From the NCBI RefSeq assembly GCF_943734655.1, contig NC_071354.1, positions 69,709,544 to 69,773,543 on the forward strand: a stretch of DNA of 64,000 nucleotides. Direction: 5' to 3'. The notes under the pieces were generated by a model. It searched no databases. It had not been told where the DNA came from and worked only from the letters and a program-made list of their open reading frames with translations. Shown one piece after another: positions 46,665 through 58,326 of this stretch. This DNA comes from Sabethes cyaneus (Eukaryota; Arthropoda; Insecta; Diptera; Culicidae). Position numbers and translations under genes: made by a program. The number at the start of each line of letters is the position of its first letter. Position 1 is the stretch's first letter.

Positions 46665-48345
46665 CTACTTACTTTACTTTACTTTTCTTTAATGACCGAC
46701 AATCGATATTAGCGGATCCTAGTCGAATATATTAGTGATTTCCAGGACTCTCGGTTTTGGGCTGCCAGTCTCCAGTCACCCTGCACTCCTCTCACGCGTG
46801 CATTTTCCTCGATTGTACACACCCAACGAGTGCGTGGTCTACCTCGAAGCTGACGACTTCGCTCAGGTTCTTTACTGAACACTATTTTCGCTGACCTTTC
46901 TTCTGGCATTCGGGCTACATATCCAGCCCACTGTAAACACCTGCACCTGATCAGCTACACAATGTCATCATATTTATACACCTCGTACAACTTGGTTCAT
47001 GCGTCTACGCCATTCGCCGTTTTCCATCTTGCCGCCAAGTATTGACCTTAAAATTTGTAGTTCAAATACACCAAGTATGGGCCGACATGCTTCTCTCAAC
47101 GTCCATGACTCATGACCGTAGAGGGCCACCGACAATATTAATGTTTTGTATATAGCTAATTTTGTACCCGTCCGTGACTTTATCTGATTTCGTGACTTTA
47201 GCTGGCTACGGAGTGCTTGGAAAGCCCTATTTGCAGCGGCAATACGACTCTTCGCATCTCAAGTGACGTCATTGCCGCATGTTACCAGATTTCCCAGATA
47301 TGTGAATTCGTCGACAACCTCGTACCGTTCCCCATCTATTTCCACCGCAGATCCAACATCATTCAGACTTCCACGCTCTCTGCTAGCATCCATTTACTTC
47401 GTTTTGGCAGTGTCTATGATCAGTCCGATTCTCGTGGATTTTCTTTTGAAAGGCACAAATGCATCTACAATAGCTCTACATGCCTAGGAAAGCTGCAAAG
47501 CCTAGGAGCATGCGCGATTTAGTGATGATGGTTCCATTCCTTTGCACGCCTGCTCTTCGTATCGCCCCTTCAAGTGCTATATTAAACAGTAGGTTAGAGT
47601 GTGCATCGCATTGTTTCAATCCGTCTAACGGCACGAATGCAACTGAAATTTAGCCAGCTATTCTGATGCTTAATTTTGATTTGTTTAGCGTCGGACGACA
47701 CAATTTTATTTGCTTGATCGGAAAACCGTGTTCGAGCATTATCTGCTATAAATCATTTCTTTTTACTGAATCGTACGCTGGCTTAAAATCCACAAACAGA
47801 TGGTTAGTCCGCAAGTTGTATTTCCGAAATATTTCAAGGAAATGACGCAAGGTGAACATTTGGTCCGTAGTCGATCTTCCTTCGCCGTCAAAGGATTCTG
47901 ATAACGGACTCAACCTAATATTTTTCGAAACCGTAGTTCTACAATTGATGAAGGGACGGTAGGGGAAAGTAATGAAATTTTGTTTTTGACAATGGAGGGG
48001 AAAGGGTGGAAAGATAAGAGGAGGGGTGGGTAATAGGTAGCTACGCTTAACAAGTTGTCGTTGTTTTTCCTACCTTTTCACCTTTCACAACGACAACTTG
48101 TTAAGCGTAGCTACCCATTACCCCCTCCCCCTTATCTTTCCACCCTTTCCCCTCCATCATCAAAAAAAAATTCGTTATTTCCCCTACCGTCCTTTTATCA
48201 ATTGTAGAACCACCGTTCCAAAAAATATTAATAAATATTTTTGACCGCATTTCAAGGTCAAGACCTCGAGGTTGGTCTATGGTCTCAACCTGTTGAACAG
48301 AATACGGGAGAGTACCTTATAGGCGGAATTTAGAAATGTAATGCG
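46665..48345 (-). pseudogene. RTE-clade retrotransposon, RT to 3' end, 5'-truncated
   Basis: Read downward from 48345: ITFLNSAYKVLSRILFNRL, then after an inserted MITE (47917-48283) PLSESFDGE, GRSTTDQM and a THHLFVDFKPAYD-like stretch. Further on come a broken palm region, LIRCRCLQWAGYVARMPEER (near 46960-46900) and SAKIVFSKEPERSR, RTRW, QGDWRLAAQNRESWKSLIYS, ending at 46709. The 3' tail is TTACTTTACTTTACTTTTC, typical of RTE. It is the third RTE subfamily in the window, nearest to the JAM1-like one. Many stops interrupt it. Confidence 0.8.
47917..48283. mobile_element. MITE inserted in the RTE copy, 8-bp target duplication, long inverted repeats
   Basis: CTCAACCT flanks it at 47909-47916 and 48284-48291. 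The arms, about 125 bp each, run from GTTCTACAATTGATGAAGGG to TAGCTACGCTTAACAAGTTG and back, around a short centre (TTTTCCTACCTTTTCACCTT). Removing it with one duplication gives LFNRLSPLSESF, an RTE reading. The right side carries about 54 extra bases outside the inverted repeat (TTTTTGACCGCATTTCAAGG). Confidence 0.75.
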
Positions 48346-48810
48346 CTTTCTTGTTTGGGTTTGTTTATATGGGACATTTATTGTCAACGTTTTTTTTTCT
48401 CAGTATTTTTAACCCTAAAGTTTGAAACCCTTTTTAAGCCAAACTGTCCGGTAATATTATTATTTTTCCATTTAACGTTATGAATAAATAAGTTATGTTT
48501 CAAACCATCTTGAATTTGAGCCATCAGTTTGCATAGATATATTCTATTTTTATAAACAAACATTGTTGGTTTTTGGCACAATCTCACCTCCGTGACTCAA
48601 TGTCACCCCGCATGGCGGTATGTGTTGAGATTCAGCTAATTTAGTTTTAAACTGGTGTCGTATAATAATTGCAAATAGCATGTGTCATTATAAAAGTCAA
48701 GCGTAATATTTTGGGTGGCGGGAACTAGATTTCCTATTATAATTTAATGAATTTCGACTTCCAAAATCTCTCACCAAATTGATTTTCCTTGTTGTTGCTT
48801 TAATAAACTG

Positions 48811-49348
48811 CCCGAGCAGGAGCGAAGAGCAAAATAATATAAAAACAATATCAAACTGTGTTAGAATGGTATATTTTGTTATTGAATAGACATGGAGATA
48901 CATTGATAACACATTTTGTTATTGAGTAAATATTTAAAACAGTGGTTGTAAGATGAGTTTAATAACTGATTTTGTTATCATATCTTATTTTGGCCTTAAA
49001 ATGATATTCGATATATTTCATACAATTTTTTTATTGATTAAAGAGATTTTAGATTATAAATATTTTATAAAATGATTTTTAGATATCTCATATACTACTG
49101 CATTTGTTATTCAATAGCTTAATAATACTAAAATATGTTATTCTAAACTTTGAATACAGTCATGTTATTGCTTTGTTATTCAAATAACACACGTAGTTAT
49201 TCTTTTGTCCTTAAAGGAGTAAAATTTTGATATTATTTTTTGTTATTTTACCAACTATGTCAGCCAAAACAAGACCTAATATTGATACGAGTTATTCGAT
49301 TTCCAATAACACATTTTGATACTATTTTACTCTTTGCTCCTGCTCGGG
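48811..49348. mobile_element. 538-bp MITE with CCCGAGCAGGAGC-type TIRs
   Basis: The left end CCCGAGCAGGAGCGAAGAGC pairs with the reverse complement of the right end GCTCTTTGCTCCTGCTCGGG-like sequence (CTCTTTGCTCCTGCTCGGG). The interior is AT-rich with repeats of AACACATTTTGTTATTGA. No transposase is visible and I see no clear duplication. Confidence 0.7.
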
Positions 49349-49799
49349 TGATCATACCTAGTTTGTAACATAATTAAAAAGCAATATAATTTTATCAGTC
49401 AACAGTCAATATTCATTAAAAAAAACTACAAGGTATACAGCCCTAAGGGTGTACGAAAGGGTGACGGAGGACTACTATATATCAGATCTCTAGATCAAAG
49501 ACTAATGTAAGCTGCATTTCTGGCATATGTATGTTTATAAGAATCTGTCAGTGCCATTGTTTAAGTGAATGTTTAAAAGAGTAGAATAAAATATTCAGAT
49601 TCAATTATTCATTGAATGCAATGGTGGCTTTGAAAACACGTGGACGGGGGTTCATAAGTACAACGCCTGCAATCATTGAGACATAGAGATTTCTTTTCAA
49701 ATCACTTGTGTGCATCATGTAGGTTGAAATAATAATGAATGACCAGCCCACAGATTATTGTATTAAATATGATTATGCGTAGCTTAACATGTTTCATTA

Positions 49800-49985
49800 A
49801 TCTTGCTTTAACTCGTTTGTGGCCCTTAAAAGGGCCATTGGTTACAAATAACATTAAAGTCAAAGCACGTTCATCGCAAATATTACGTGCCATTCAAATG
49901 TCCTTCTCTTTTGACATGAATGTCAACAGGCACGTAAGTTAGCGGGGTCGATTAACTTCTTTTGCTCCGAGAAGGTTTTACTAGT
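49800..49985 (-). pseudogene. Histone H3 3'-end pseudogene with its mRNA stem-loop
   Basis: Read on the minus strand from 49985: after broken codons come AAC TTA and then GCC (N-L-x-A), ATT CAT GTC AAA AGA (I-H-V-K-R), AAG GAC ATT TGA (K-D-I-stop), ATG GCA CGT AAT ATT TGC GAT GAA CGT GCT (M-A-R-N-I-C-D-E-R-A). Histone H3 ends NLCAIHAKR, then KDIQLARRIRGERA. The last 14 codons keep nine identities in order. Two frameshifts, an in-frame TGA and loss of the final stop codon break it. About 33 nt downstream is a histone stem-loop. H3 normally makes nucleosomes; this copy makes nothing. Retention of the stem-loop, which poly(A)-less histone mRNAs carry, is the strongest support. Confidence 0.7.
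49821..49836 (-). promoter_or_regulatory. Histone mRNA 3' stem-loop (GGCCCTTTTAAGGGCC)
   Basis: On the minus strand GGCCCTTTTAAGGGCC has a 6-bp stem and a 4-nt TTTA loop, preceded by CCAAT and followed by ACAAACG, as the SLBP-binding consensus expects. It sits correctly after the H3 remnant. Confidence 0.7.
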
Positions 49986-50054
49986 TTACTTTCACAGCTT
50001 ACAGCCTACATAGCAGAAAATATGGCACATACGCAAAAATTGCTGTTTCATTTG

Positions 50055-51715
50055 ATGCGAGTCCTTATCTTCCTACCACAGGGGTGAGGGGTGTCAAACC
50101 ATTATAAAATAAATGCATGCTGCCTAAAATCCAAACATGCCAAATTTGGTTTCATTTGCTCAATTAGTTCTTGAGTTATGAGGAAATTTGTATTTCATTT
50201 GTATAGGAGCCCCCCCCCCCCTATTAAAAAACGGATGGGTCTTAGTACGCCATAGAAAAAAAATCCTGCCTTCTAACACCCCACATGAAACAATTTGTAT
50301 TTCATTTGTATGGAACCCCCCCCCCTCCTTCTTAGAAGAGGAAGGGGTCTCAGTACACCATAGAAAAAGTTCATATATCCAAAAACCCGCACATGGCAAA
50401 TTTGGTTCCTTTTGCTTGATTAATTCTAGAGTTATGCGGAAATACGTATACAGTAACGTTCCGATTTTGTCAGCTCTCGATTTTGTCTATCCCCGATTTT
50501 GTCTACCCCCGATTTTACCAGCTTTTTATCCCGATTTTGTCAGCCTATAAATTTTGCGTAAGTTTTGTGCTTTTAAACATGGTTTATAATACTTTTCAAC
50601 CTACTTGAAACTATTCTGATTCTCTGGGGAGAGTCTTTAAATGAAATGATGCCTTCTTGCGAGTTATTCAGGGTCAAAATTAGGGTATTTTTATAGTAAA
50701 AGTTCTATAGTCCCTAAACAATCAAAGATAGAGGTATACTATATTCAGCAATGTTGTGTATTTTTACTATTTGTACAACTTTGTAAAACTGAAAAAAGTC
50801 ATACAATAACTACAAAAACAACTAAAATAGAAAAACTGATTTTAACGATTTTTGATTTATGAGAAATAGGATTTTTCTATCTTTGCTGAAGAGATAGAAG
50901 GTTACTAGGTCTTCAGAAAAATTTATTGTAATAATATGCTGTAAAACTTCCCGGAACACGTCAATGTGTTATATTGAAACTGAAGAAAAATAAATTTTTT
51001 ATTGCTCTTTTAGGGGGATTAATCAAAAGTTGAATTCCACTGGACGATATAACTTTTAATTTTAAGAAACTCTTCCAAAGGTTCCATAAACCTAAAACCA
51101 ATTTTTCCCGCTCAAAGCAAATGCGCACCAAAAAAGGTTCTGGACCAGTGTTCTGTGCCCGGTTCATTGAGCTTCGGTTGACCAATTGAGGGTTAAAATT
51201 TAATTTTTAGAAGAAGTCTTCGATATTGCAAGGTCTTAAGTCTTGAATTTTGAAAAAAATATTCGAAAATTATTTTCCCGATTTTGTCAGTTTCCCCATT
51301 TTGTCAGCCCAAAATTCAACATGAGGCTGACAAAATCGGAACTTTACTGCATTATTTGTATGAAAGCCCCCCCTCCTAGAGAGGGGACGGGTTTCACCAT
51401 AGAAAAAAAATTTGGCTCCAAAAACCTCCACATGCCAAATTTAGTTCCATTTGCTTGATTAGTTCTCGAGTCTAGTTTGGTCCCATTTGCTTGATTAATT
51501 CTCGAGTTATGAGGAAATTTGTATATTATTTGGATGGGAGCCCCCCTCCTCGAGAGAGGATGGGTCTCAATTCACCATAGAAAAAAATCTTGCCTTCTGA
51601 AATCCCCACATGCCAAATTTTGTTCCATTTGCTTGATTAGTTCTCGAGTTTTGAGGATATTTGTGTTTCATTTGATAGGAGCCCCCCTCTTAAGCCCTCC
51701 ATAAAATTACTATCT
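50055..51715 (+). repeat. Tandem/dispersed repeat cluster A, about 150-bp units, split by an insertion
   Basis: Units read GCCAAATTTGGTTCCATTTG, CTTGATTAGTTCTCGAGTTA, TGAGGAAATTTGTATTTCAT, then GGGAGCCCCCCCTC and CCATAGAAAAAA. Five to six diverged copies are visible, with variable poly-C and poly-A runs. The frames are poor in motifs. It is interrupted at 50451-51349. Confidence 0.8.
50451..51349. mobile_element. 899-bp TIR element (CAGTAACGTTCCGATTTTG) inside cluster A
   Basis: CAGTAACGTTCCGATTTTGT on the left pairs with the right end ACAAAATCGGAACTTTACTG. Just inside, sub-repeats of CCCCGATTTTGTC occur (six on the left, two on the right). CAGT...ACTG ends suggest a Tc1-like origin. The target duplication is unclear and no transposase is seen. 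Confidence 0.7.
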
Positions 51716-51719
51716 TACC

Positions 51720-54700
51720 CCCTCCATACAATTGCTGATCATTTTATCTTATTTATCATATTTATCATATACTTTCCAAACATATCTACAAAAACCTTCC
51801 TTCCGATCCGTGCACTTTGAATTCACTAAAAAGCGATTAGTAAAGCATTTTATTGAAATTACGCAACTGACTTTATTTCTTAAATTCGTCGTACCGTTTT
51901 AAAATCCATCCATCAAAATTTTTCATCGTCCGAACTAAAACTAACAATAATGTTTAAGAAGCTAGCGCGCATTTATTTGTGTAGGACGGCATGACAAATT
52001 TTATTCTGCAAAATTTCTGCTCGTCATCCAAGTTTTCCCGGCTGCAGAATAACAACAATGCATTGCGTGAGTTATTTTCATTTTATGAATGACGGAAATT
52101 GAAACGGTTAGGCGACATTTTCTTCTTCGTCGCACGAAAAAACGTAAGAAATTTGACTGCTAGCAATTCTTTGATGAAAAAAAGCATTTAAATAGATCTC
52201 AGCTCACTTTGATTGATCGCGTATGAGAGGCAACAAACTAAAATATTAAAGAATAACTAATTTTGCATTGTGTGTCATAAAAATCGCTGATATTTTTAAT
52301 AATTTATGTTGGATAGGACGGGAATGGGTAATTACGACGAAGCAGCAACATACCCTAGTTGGGTAGCTCTTGGAAACGGCTCAAAGAATACGTGCATAGA
52401 TTTTTGTAAATAATTGCTGTCTGTCGGTGATAAACGAAAGAAATCTTGCTTATGACGAAGTAAATTTTCGTATGACGAACTCCCGCTGGAGCATGAAAAC
52501 TTGTTCCACTGAGAAATGTAAGTTCCAAATTTTTTTCAGGCTAAATGGGTATACATGTACAGGCAAGATGTGTCAGATTTATCTGGTGTAAAAAACTTGA
52601 GTACTTCTGGATTAATTCTTCTAAAAACTCGCTATAAAGTCTGTATCGTATTTACGTATGACGAAGGAGGTTCATAACCCTTGTTATTAGCATTTGAAAT
52701 CTTTCATTCAAGCGTTCCACGTCTATTTTCGTTTTCACAAAGTGCTACCCAGTCCCAGTATAGTAAACAAAGACGTAGTTCTACGACAAAAAATACTTCT
52801 TAGAATATACATTTTCACTATACAACACTTTAACAAATTATTTGCTTTACAAAAAATCTTCTGTACCGTCTGTCTGTAGCCCACCATCCTCTTCAAATTC
52901 CCATCATCAATTTCTAACGGCACAAAAATAATTTATCTCTCATTTCGTGCGTACCCTTGTTAACGCGCATAATTACGACATAGTTTAAATCCACCGGCCT
53001 CTCGAAGTGTCACTTATCGATCCTAATGTGGCAACATAATTCATCTTTTTTCCCTCTGCCGTGCCCTGCCCTGGCAGAGACAATCACAGCAGGATTGCCT
53101 GATCCTTTGCTCATTTGATTACGATCGTGCACTCCTCCTTCCGAAGCGGTCGATGCGGCTGCGGCTGCTGGTGGAAATTCGAACCGATCTGCCTTGGTCC
53201 CATCCATCCTTCGTGCGTAGCGGCGGCAGTAGTGAAAAGTGACGCCTTCAAGTTTCAGCTTTCACTCGACACATTTTACCAACGGTTCTTTGCCTGGGCT
53301 TGAATTGCTGCTAAGCAGAGGCACACACATGTGGCTCCGATTGTGAACAAGTGAGGAATCCATTCCGCGGTACAACCATGCGGCGCATTACCTCCTCTGA
53401 ATGGGATAGACATTTTCTGCGGTAAGCCCAAGGATTGTGGGATGTGACAGGGATTTTTTTAACTGTCGTTATGATGTGTGCTGTATGGTACGTTTTTACG
53501 ACTGTAAGAAATTAATCTGGGAAAGGTTCTCCACAGTGTGAGGCTCAATTTTTGACGGTTTCAAATTGAGAGGTATGAAACGAGCGTAACATTTGCCGGC
53601 GGCGGTCAAGGTTAATTTCGAGAAAATCTATTTCAATGTCGATATGAAACATTTGCTCACGAACTGGCAGCTGGTAGTGAACGTAATGCATTCAAATATG
53701 GCTTGATGCCGTACTTCCGCTGTAAAGCATCATCGAGTGTTTCTCAGGAACCGTCAATTTGACAGGTTTGTTGGTTATGGTTTTTTGTTTCTCAAACAGA
53801 AATGGGGTTTCAAAATAATCAGTCGAAACATTAGTTGATGAAAAACTCCCCCCCAGGATACTTCATTCATATAGAATGTACGAAGGCATAAATCTCAGTT
53901 AGGATGTTGTTATGTTAAGTAGTTGTTAACACATGTTGCTTCAATCCGTTTGAGATCTATCGCGACCGTTAGCTCCATAAATTTTCTTCCGAAGACACAA
54001 TGCGATCGCTTGAGGCAGGTGTTACTAACTATCATATTACTCCGCAAGAGAAAAATTGTTTTTTTTTCTCATCTATTCCAAGCACCAGCAATCCATTGCT
54101 AACGAGAAGTATTCGAGGTTAATTGGAAATGCTCTGGGAGACTCGGCGCAGCAACTAATATCCTTTTAATTATACTGCGAAACAAACTATTATTGTTTTA
54201 TTATCCCAGGAATCGTAACCACGGATTAAACCGAATCACATCCTCCGACTTTATCAAACGATAATCACCGGAGGAAACCCGCAGTCGATTGAGAAATTGA
54301 GAGAAGCCTGCTAATTGACGCAATGCGGCATCAAGGAAAATTAAATGATGCTTCCGACGGTCCTTTGCCGCGAGCACCGCAGTCGGAAAGACAGTCAAGC
54401 CAAACCAAGCCAAGACCGAGGCAGCCTATCGGAGTAAGGCTCGAAATAAGGTAAAGCAAACCGTGGCGGCAGCAATCACAAACCATAACTTCCAATTCCA
54501 CATCAAACAGGAAACGCCGCCGCAAGGCCGGTCGAAATAAGGCCCAATAAAACGAAAAGATATCATAACCATTGGCTGCCAGACGAAGGAAGGAATGAAC
54601 TGGATGGATGGTTATCAGCCGTGGAATCGATGACGACTGTTAAAAAAAACAGGATCTCCAATCGATGTGGCTGGGCCGACTAATGGAGTACACGGGGGAA

Positions 54701-55190
54701 AGGTAACGGTTATCGACTACCAGGTCGAGCCGTATCGGTGTTTATTGTCTGCCGATAAAATGAAGAATGAAGTGATTGCCGGTCGAAGGCATGCCGAGGA
54801 AGAACAGGAACCAACCGGCTGGAATGCACAAAAACAAAGATTGGAAAATTGTTTGATAGTCGGCGTCACCAAAGCGGGAAGAACCCGAAGAAGCCAGACG
54901 AATAAATGACTAAAACAATGTCGCTATAAAATTCTAATTGCTCTGTGGAAAATTAATTGATGGAAGTCCGAAGGTGCGACATTTCGTAAATTGCTGCTGC
55001 CCGTTCCCGCGACAGAATTCAATTTGAACGAAACAACGTTGAATCTGAGATGTTGGTCGAAATTAGAAGCTATAAATATCCTATTATGATAAATACACCC
55101 GAATATACAAAACCTAAAACTGTGTCGGTATCATTAATTTTGAGAGTTGCTGATGAGACAAAAAAATTCTAGCCGTTAAGACCTCGTTTT
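51720..55190. other. No gene recognised; AT-rich then GC-average intergenic DNA
   Basis: Between 52300 and 54900 the sequence looks single-copy. Frames of 60-80 codons (for example 54667-54909 and 53010-53207 minus) have no motif. Host regulatory DNA is possible. Confidence 0.4.
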
Positions 55191-55194
55191 TTCA

Positions 55195-56055
55195 ACAATA
55201 ATTATAATCTATACCTATAAAAATGGATTTCTGTCTGCCTGTATGTTTGTTATAGAATCGAAAACTACTGAACCCATCGGAGTGAAAATTTGCATGTAGG
55301 GGTTTTTGGTGCCAGGGAAGGTTCCATCACAAACCGTCATAAGTTAGAGTTCCCTAACCCCACTAAGAGGGGAGGGCTCCCATACAAATCTATACCTATA
55401 AAAATGGATTTCTGTCTGCGCGTATGTTCCTTATAGATTCGAAAACTACTGAACCGACGGGGTGAAAATTTGCATATAGTGGTTTTTAGGGCCAGGGAAG
55501 GTTCTTATGATTGTTGGAGACCCCTCCCCCCCACTAAGAGGGGGGATCCCATACAAATGAAACACAAATTTCTGCATAACTCGAGAACTAATCAAGCAAA
55601 TGGAACCAAATGTGGTATGTGAAGGTTTTTGGAGGCAAGAATTTTTTCTATGGTGAATTGAGACCCCTCCTCACTTTAGAAGGGGGGGCTCCCATACAAA
55701 TGAAATACAAGTTTCCTCATAACTCTAGAACTAATCAAGCAAATGGAACCAAATTTAGCATGTGGGTGTTTTTGTCGGCAAATTTTTTTTTCTATGAAGA
55801 ATTGAGACCCCTCTCCTCTTTAGGTGATGGTTAGAGACCCCTTTTTAGGAGGGGGCTCACATACAAATGAAATACAAATTTCTTCATAACTCGAGAACTA
55901 ATCAATCAAATGGAACCATATTTGGCATGTGGGTGTTTTTGCAGGCAAATTTTTTTTCTATGGTGAATTGAGACCCCTCCCCTCTTTAGGAGAGGAATTA
56001 TGGCCCCTCCCCTTTCAATAGTGGGGAGGGCTCCAATACAAATGAAATACACAAC
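55195..56055 (-). repeat. Tandem/dispersed repeat cluster B, same family as A but opposite orientation
   Basis: It reads CTCCCATACAAATGAAATAC, AAATTTCCTCATAACTC, GAGAACTAATCAAGCAAATG, GAACCAAATTTGGCATGTGG, TTCTATGGTGAATTGAGACC, the reverse complement of cluster A. The head (55210 and again near 55390) has CTATACCTATAAAAATGGAT, TTCTGTCTGCCTGTATGTT and GAAAACTACTGAACC. Head units repeat at about 177 bp. Confidence 0.8.
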
Positions 56056-56109
56056 TCCCGTTTACACCGTTTCGGAAGATATTGAAGCGTTGATTGCTCT
56101 AGAGGCAGG

Positions 56110-56795
56110 CCCTTTTTGTTTTGGACATTCTGTTGGATCTCCCAACGCCGATTATTTTTGAGAATTCTTTCGGGAACGATGATGATATACTGGACTTTCA
56201 ACGAGCTGATTATGACGGGATCAGTTCCGCTCTCTGTCGCGTTGACTGTCAACTAAAGCCTTCTTGGTCGAACAACCACCTACGCAGACTAAAACAGCTG
56301 AGGGGTAGAGCTTTACGAAGATGCTATCGGAATCGTGCTCATTTTACAAACCGTGCGAGTAATGACTAGAAGAAATTCAATAGATTTCCGTACTTACGAT
56401 AAGTTTTCCGTAGGTAGTCATCTCTGTGCAGAAATCTAATTCAAGAAGAAAGAAGCTGGTCTGCCAGTGTTAGTTCATCTCGTGGAGCAAATTGCTAACT
56501 CTGGACTTTACCCCAGCCCACCAGTTTATGAAATCGGTCAACGAAAGACTCACTTAATCAAGTTGCCATTGCTATCGGCAATTGTATTAGTGATACTATT
56601 GAGTTCCGCCCTTTTCACATTAGTCAACATATCGTCAGGTCGGCTGTCTAAAATTTGAAGTTTTCATATGTTACTGGTCCAGATGGCATTCGAGCGTTTA
56701 TTCTGAAGATGACTCGGAGGTGTTACTTGTTCCACTGCCCAAATTATTTAACAAGTTACTTCCAGAGAGTTTAACGACCCTACCATCCATTTAAC
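56110..56795 (+). pseudogene. Jockey-like retrotransposon, endonuclease-RT linker and early RT fragment
   Basis: The frame at 56121-56369 gives FQRADYDGISSALCRVD, SWSNNHLRRLKQLRGRAL, RRCYRNR, the linker between endonuclease and RT of jockey-like ORF2. After frameshifts it reads VTGPDGIRAFILK, which is the start of the RT domain (xxGPDGIPxxxLK), then LPKLFNKLLPES. The YADD box and everything beyond are missing. The clade resembles that of 37900-38570, but it is not the same copy. It abuts the SINE at 56894. Confidence 0.6.
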
Positions 56796-56893
56796 CAACT
56801 TAGCAACCAGCCTAGACCCGGAGGATTAAATGCCGGTCAATTCGTGGCAAGTCAAAAGTAGCCACGTTAGTCAGAAAGTAGAACGATCAACGA

Positions 56894-57108
56894 AGCAAAG
56901 CAAAGCCTAGGTGCTACATTCCGTTATTGAAACTTGACCTTCTGTTTTTATATGACAGACTTTGCAGCCAGCTGTTAGAGTGCAGGACAATTGCAGAGCC
57001 AGTTGCTACGATCCAAATTACTCTAACAGCCTCTCCCAGTCGATATTCGAACATACGACGACTGGCTTATTAGGCCAGCGTCATACCTCGGAGCCAACTG
57101 GGAAGTTG
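56894..57108 (-). mobile_element. Full-length tRNA-derived SINE, minus strand, 13-bp target duplication
   Basis: GAACGATCAACGA flanks it at 56881-56893 and 57109-57121. Read on the minus strand it starts CAACTTCCCAGTTGGCTCCG, continues AGGTATGACGCTGGCCTAAT and AAGCCAGTCGTCGTATG, then TTCGAATATCGACTGGGAG (B box). CTGGC-CTAATAA-GCCAG forms a 5-bp anticodon stem with a 7-nt loop. The tail is GCACCTAGGCTTTGCTTTGC. It is about 85-90% like the copy at 15291-15499. Confidence 0.85.
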
Positions 57109-57121
57109 GAACGATCAACGA

Positions 57122-57712
57122 TGGCATAAAATAACGATACATTTCTTGGAATGCGCGTGCCAGTTTCTCCAACAGTGCGCGCAAAGAAATTTAAATTAAA
57201 CAATACCTCGATTAAACTGCTTCTTCCGCGTGCCTTGTGGCTCGGAGAACGGAATAAATATAAGCACATTTCTGCGTGGCTTGTAGAAAGCGCCACGGCC
57301 GTGTTTATAGTTAGCTGCAACGCCGCTCGCAAGACCAACGTCTTGGAGTGTGTCTAAGGTAAACGAAAAGAGGCGGAACAATACTCCCCGTTTTGCCAAA
57401 GTTTGTTTATTAATTTCACCTTTCCGCGGAGACAAATAAATTCGCGAGCAAACGGGACAGCCAAGGTACTCAGCAAATGGGATGGAATTAGACTATCGCC
57501 AGAATAGGAGAAAGTAATTCTTCCGTGGAGAAATTCCCTACGGCACTACTGTAGGTGGGGAAGCTGCTCTTCATGTTAGGCTAGGTTAAAAACGTTTACA
57601 AGTGTATAGAGTATATCCAACCTTTTCATTTTCCTTAGGTAAAGTCCGAATCAAAATCTAAAATAGAAAAATTATGATTTTTTCAAAATTTTTAGTCGTT
57701 TATGCCCCCTAA
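57122..57712. other. No gene seen; spacer after the SINE
   Basis: A 68-codon frame (57151-57357) contains IKLLLPRAL, faintly like the histone H2B C-terminus, but the rest does not match (see rejected items). No other signal. Confidence 0.35.
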
Positions 57713-58326
57713 TAGGGTAACGGTACCAGTTTTCGCCACTCTATGGGTTCAAAAGTGTTTTCTTGATATTTGGAATACCAATGCTATAATTTAAACATAA
57801 TACGACTCCAAACCCTTAATGGTTATATTACTAAAATTAGCATTATTTTTAGTTGGTGTTATCATAATGAAATGATTTAAACATGATACACTTTTCGCCA
57901 TTAGCAAATTTCAATAGACCGTTCCTAAATAAATAGCGGCAACCAGTGATGCGCTTGTTTCTCAACGGAAGTCCATTCTGTTTTCACTGTTCAACTGAAA
58001 ATCGATTGTTCGGAAAAAACATAAATATTAATGAATCTTCAGACTTGAACAAGATACAAACGATGCTGCTGGGCGTGGTGAAAACTGGAGCACAAAAGTG
58101 ACGACTGGAACTGGGAAACTGGGTGTTGGGGGTCGAAAACTGGTGCCTCAACATGCATAACTAATTTTACATTTACAACGACTTTCTCAAATATTTGGGC
58201 TTCAGTTTTAGGCTGAAAACTTAGCAAAAATGTTTCTGTTTAATGTAGGTCAAATAATTCTCATCGATTTGGAACTAAATGGAAATGAATCCCGACTTAC
58301 TGTTTGCTGTCTGAAAAAGTGGCGAT

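Noticed and set aside
57151..57357. Histone H2B-like C-terminus (IKLLLPRAL, NKYK)
   Set aside because: Only a few residues match, the preceding H2B helices are absent, and no histone stem-loop follows.
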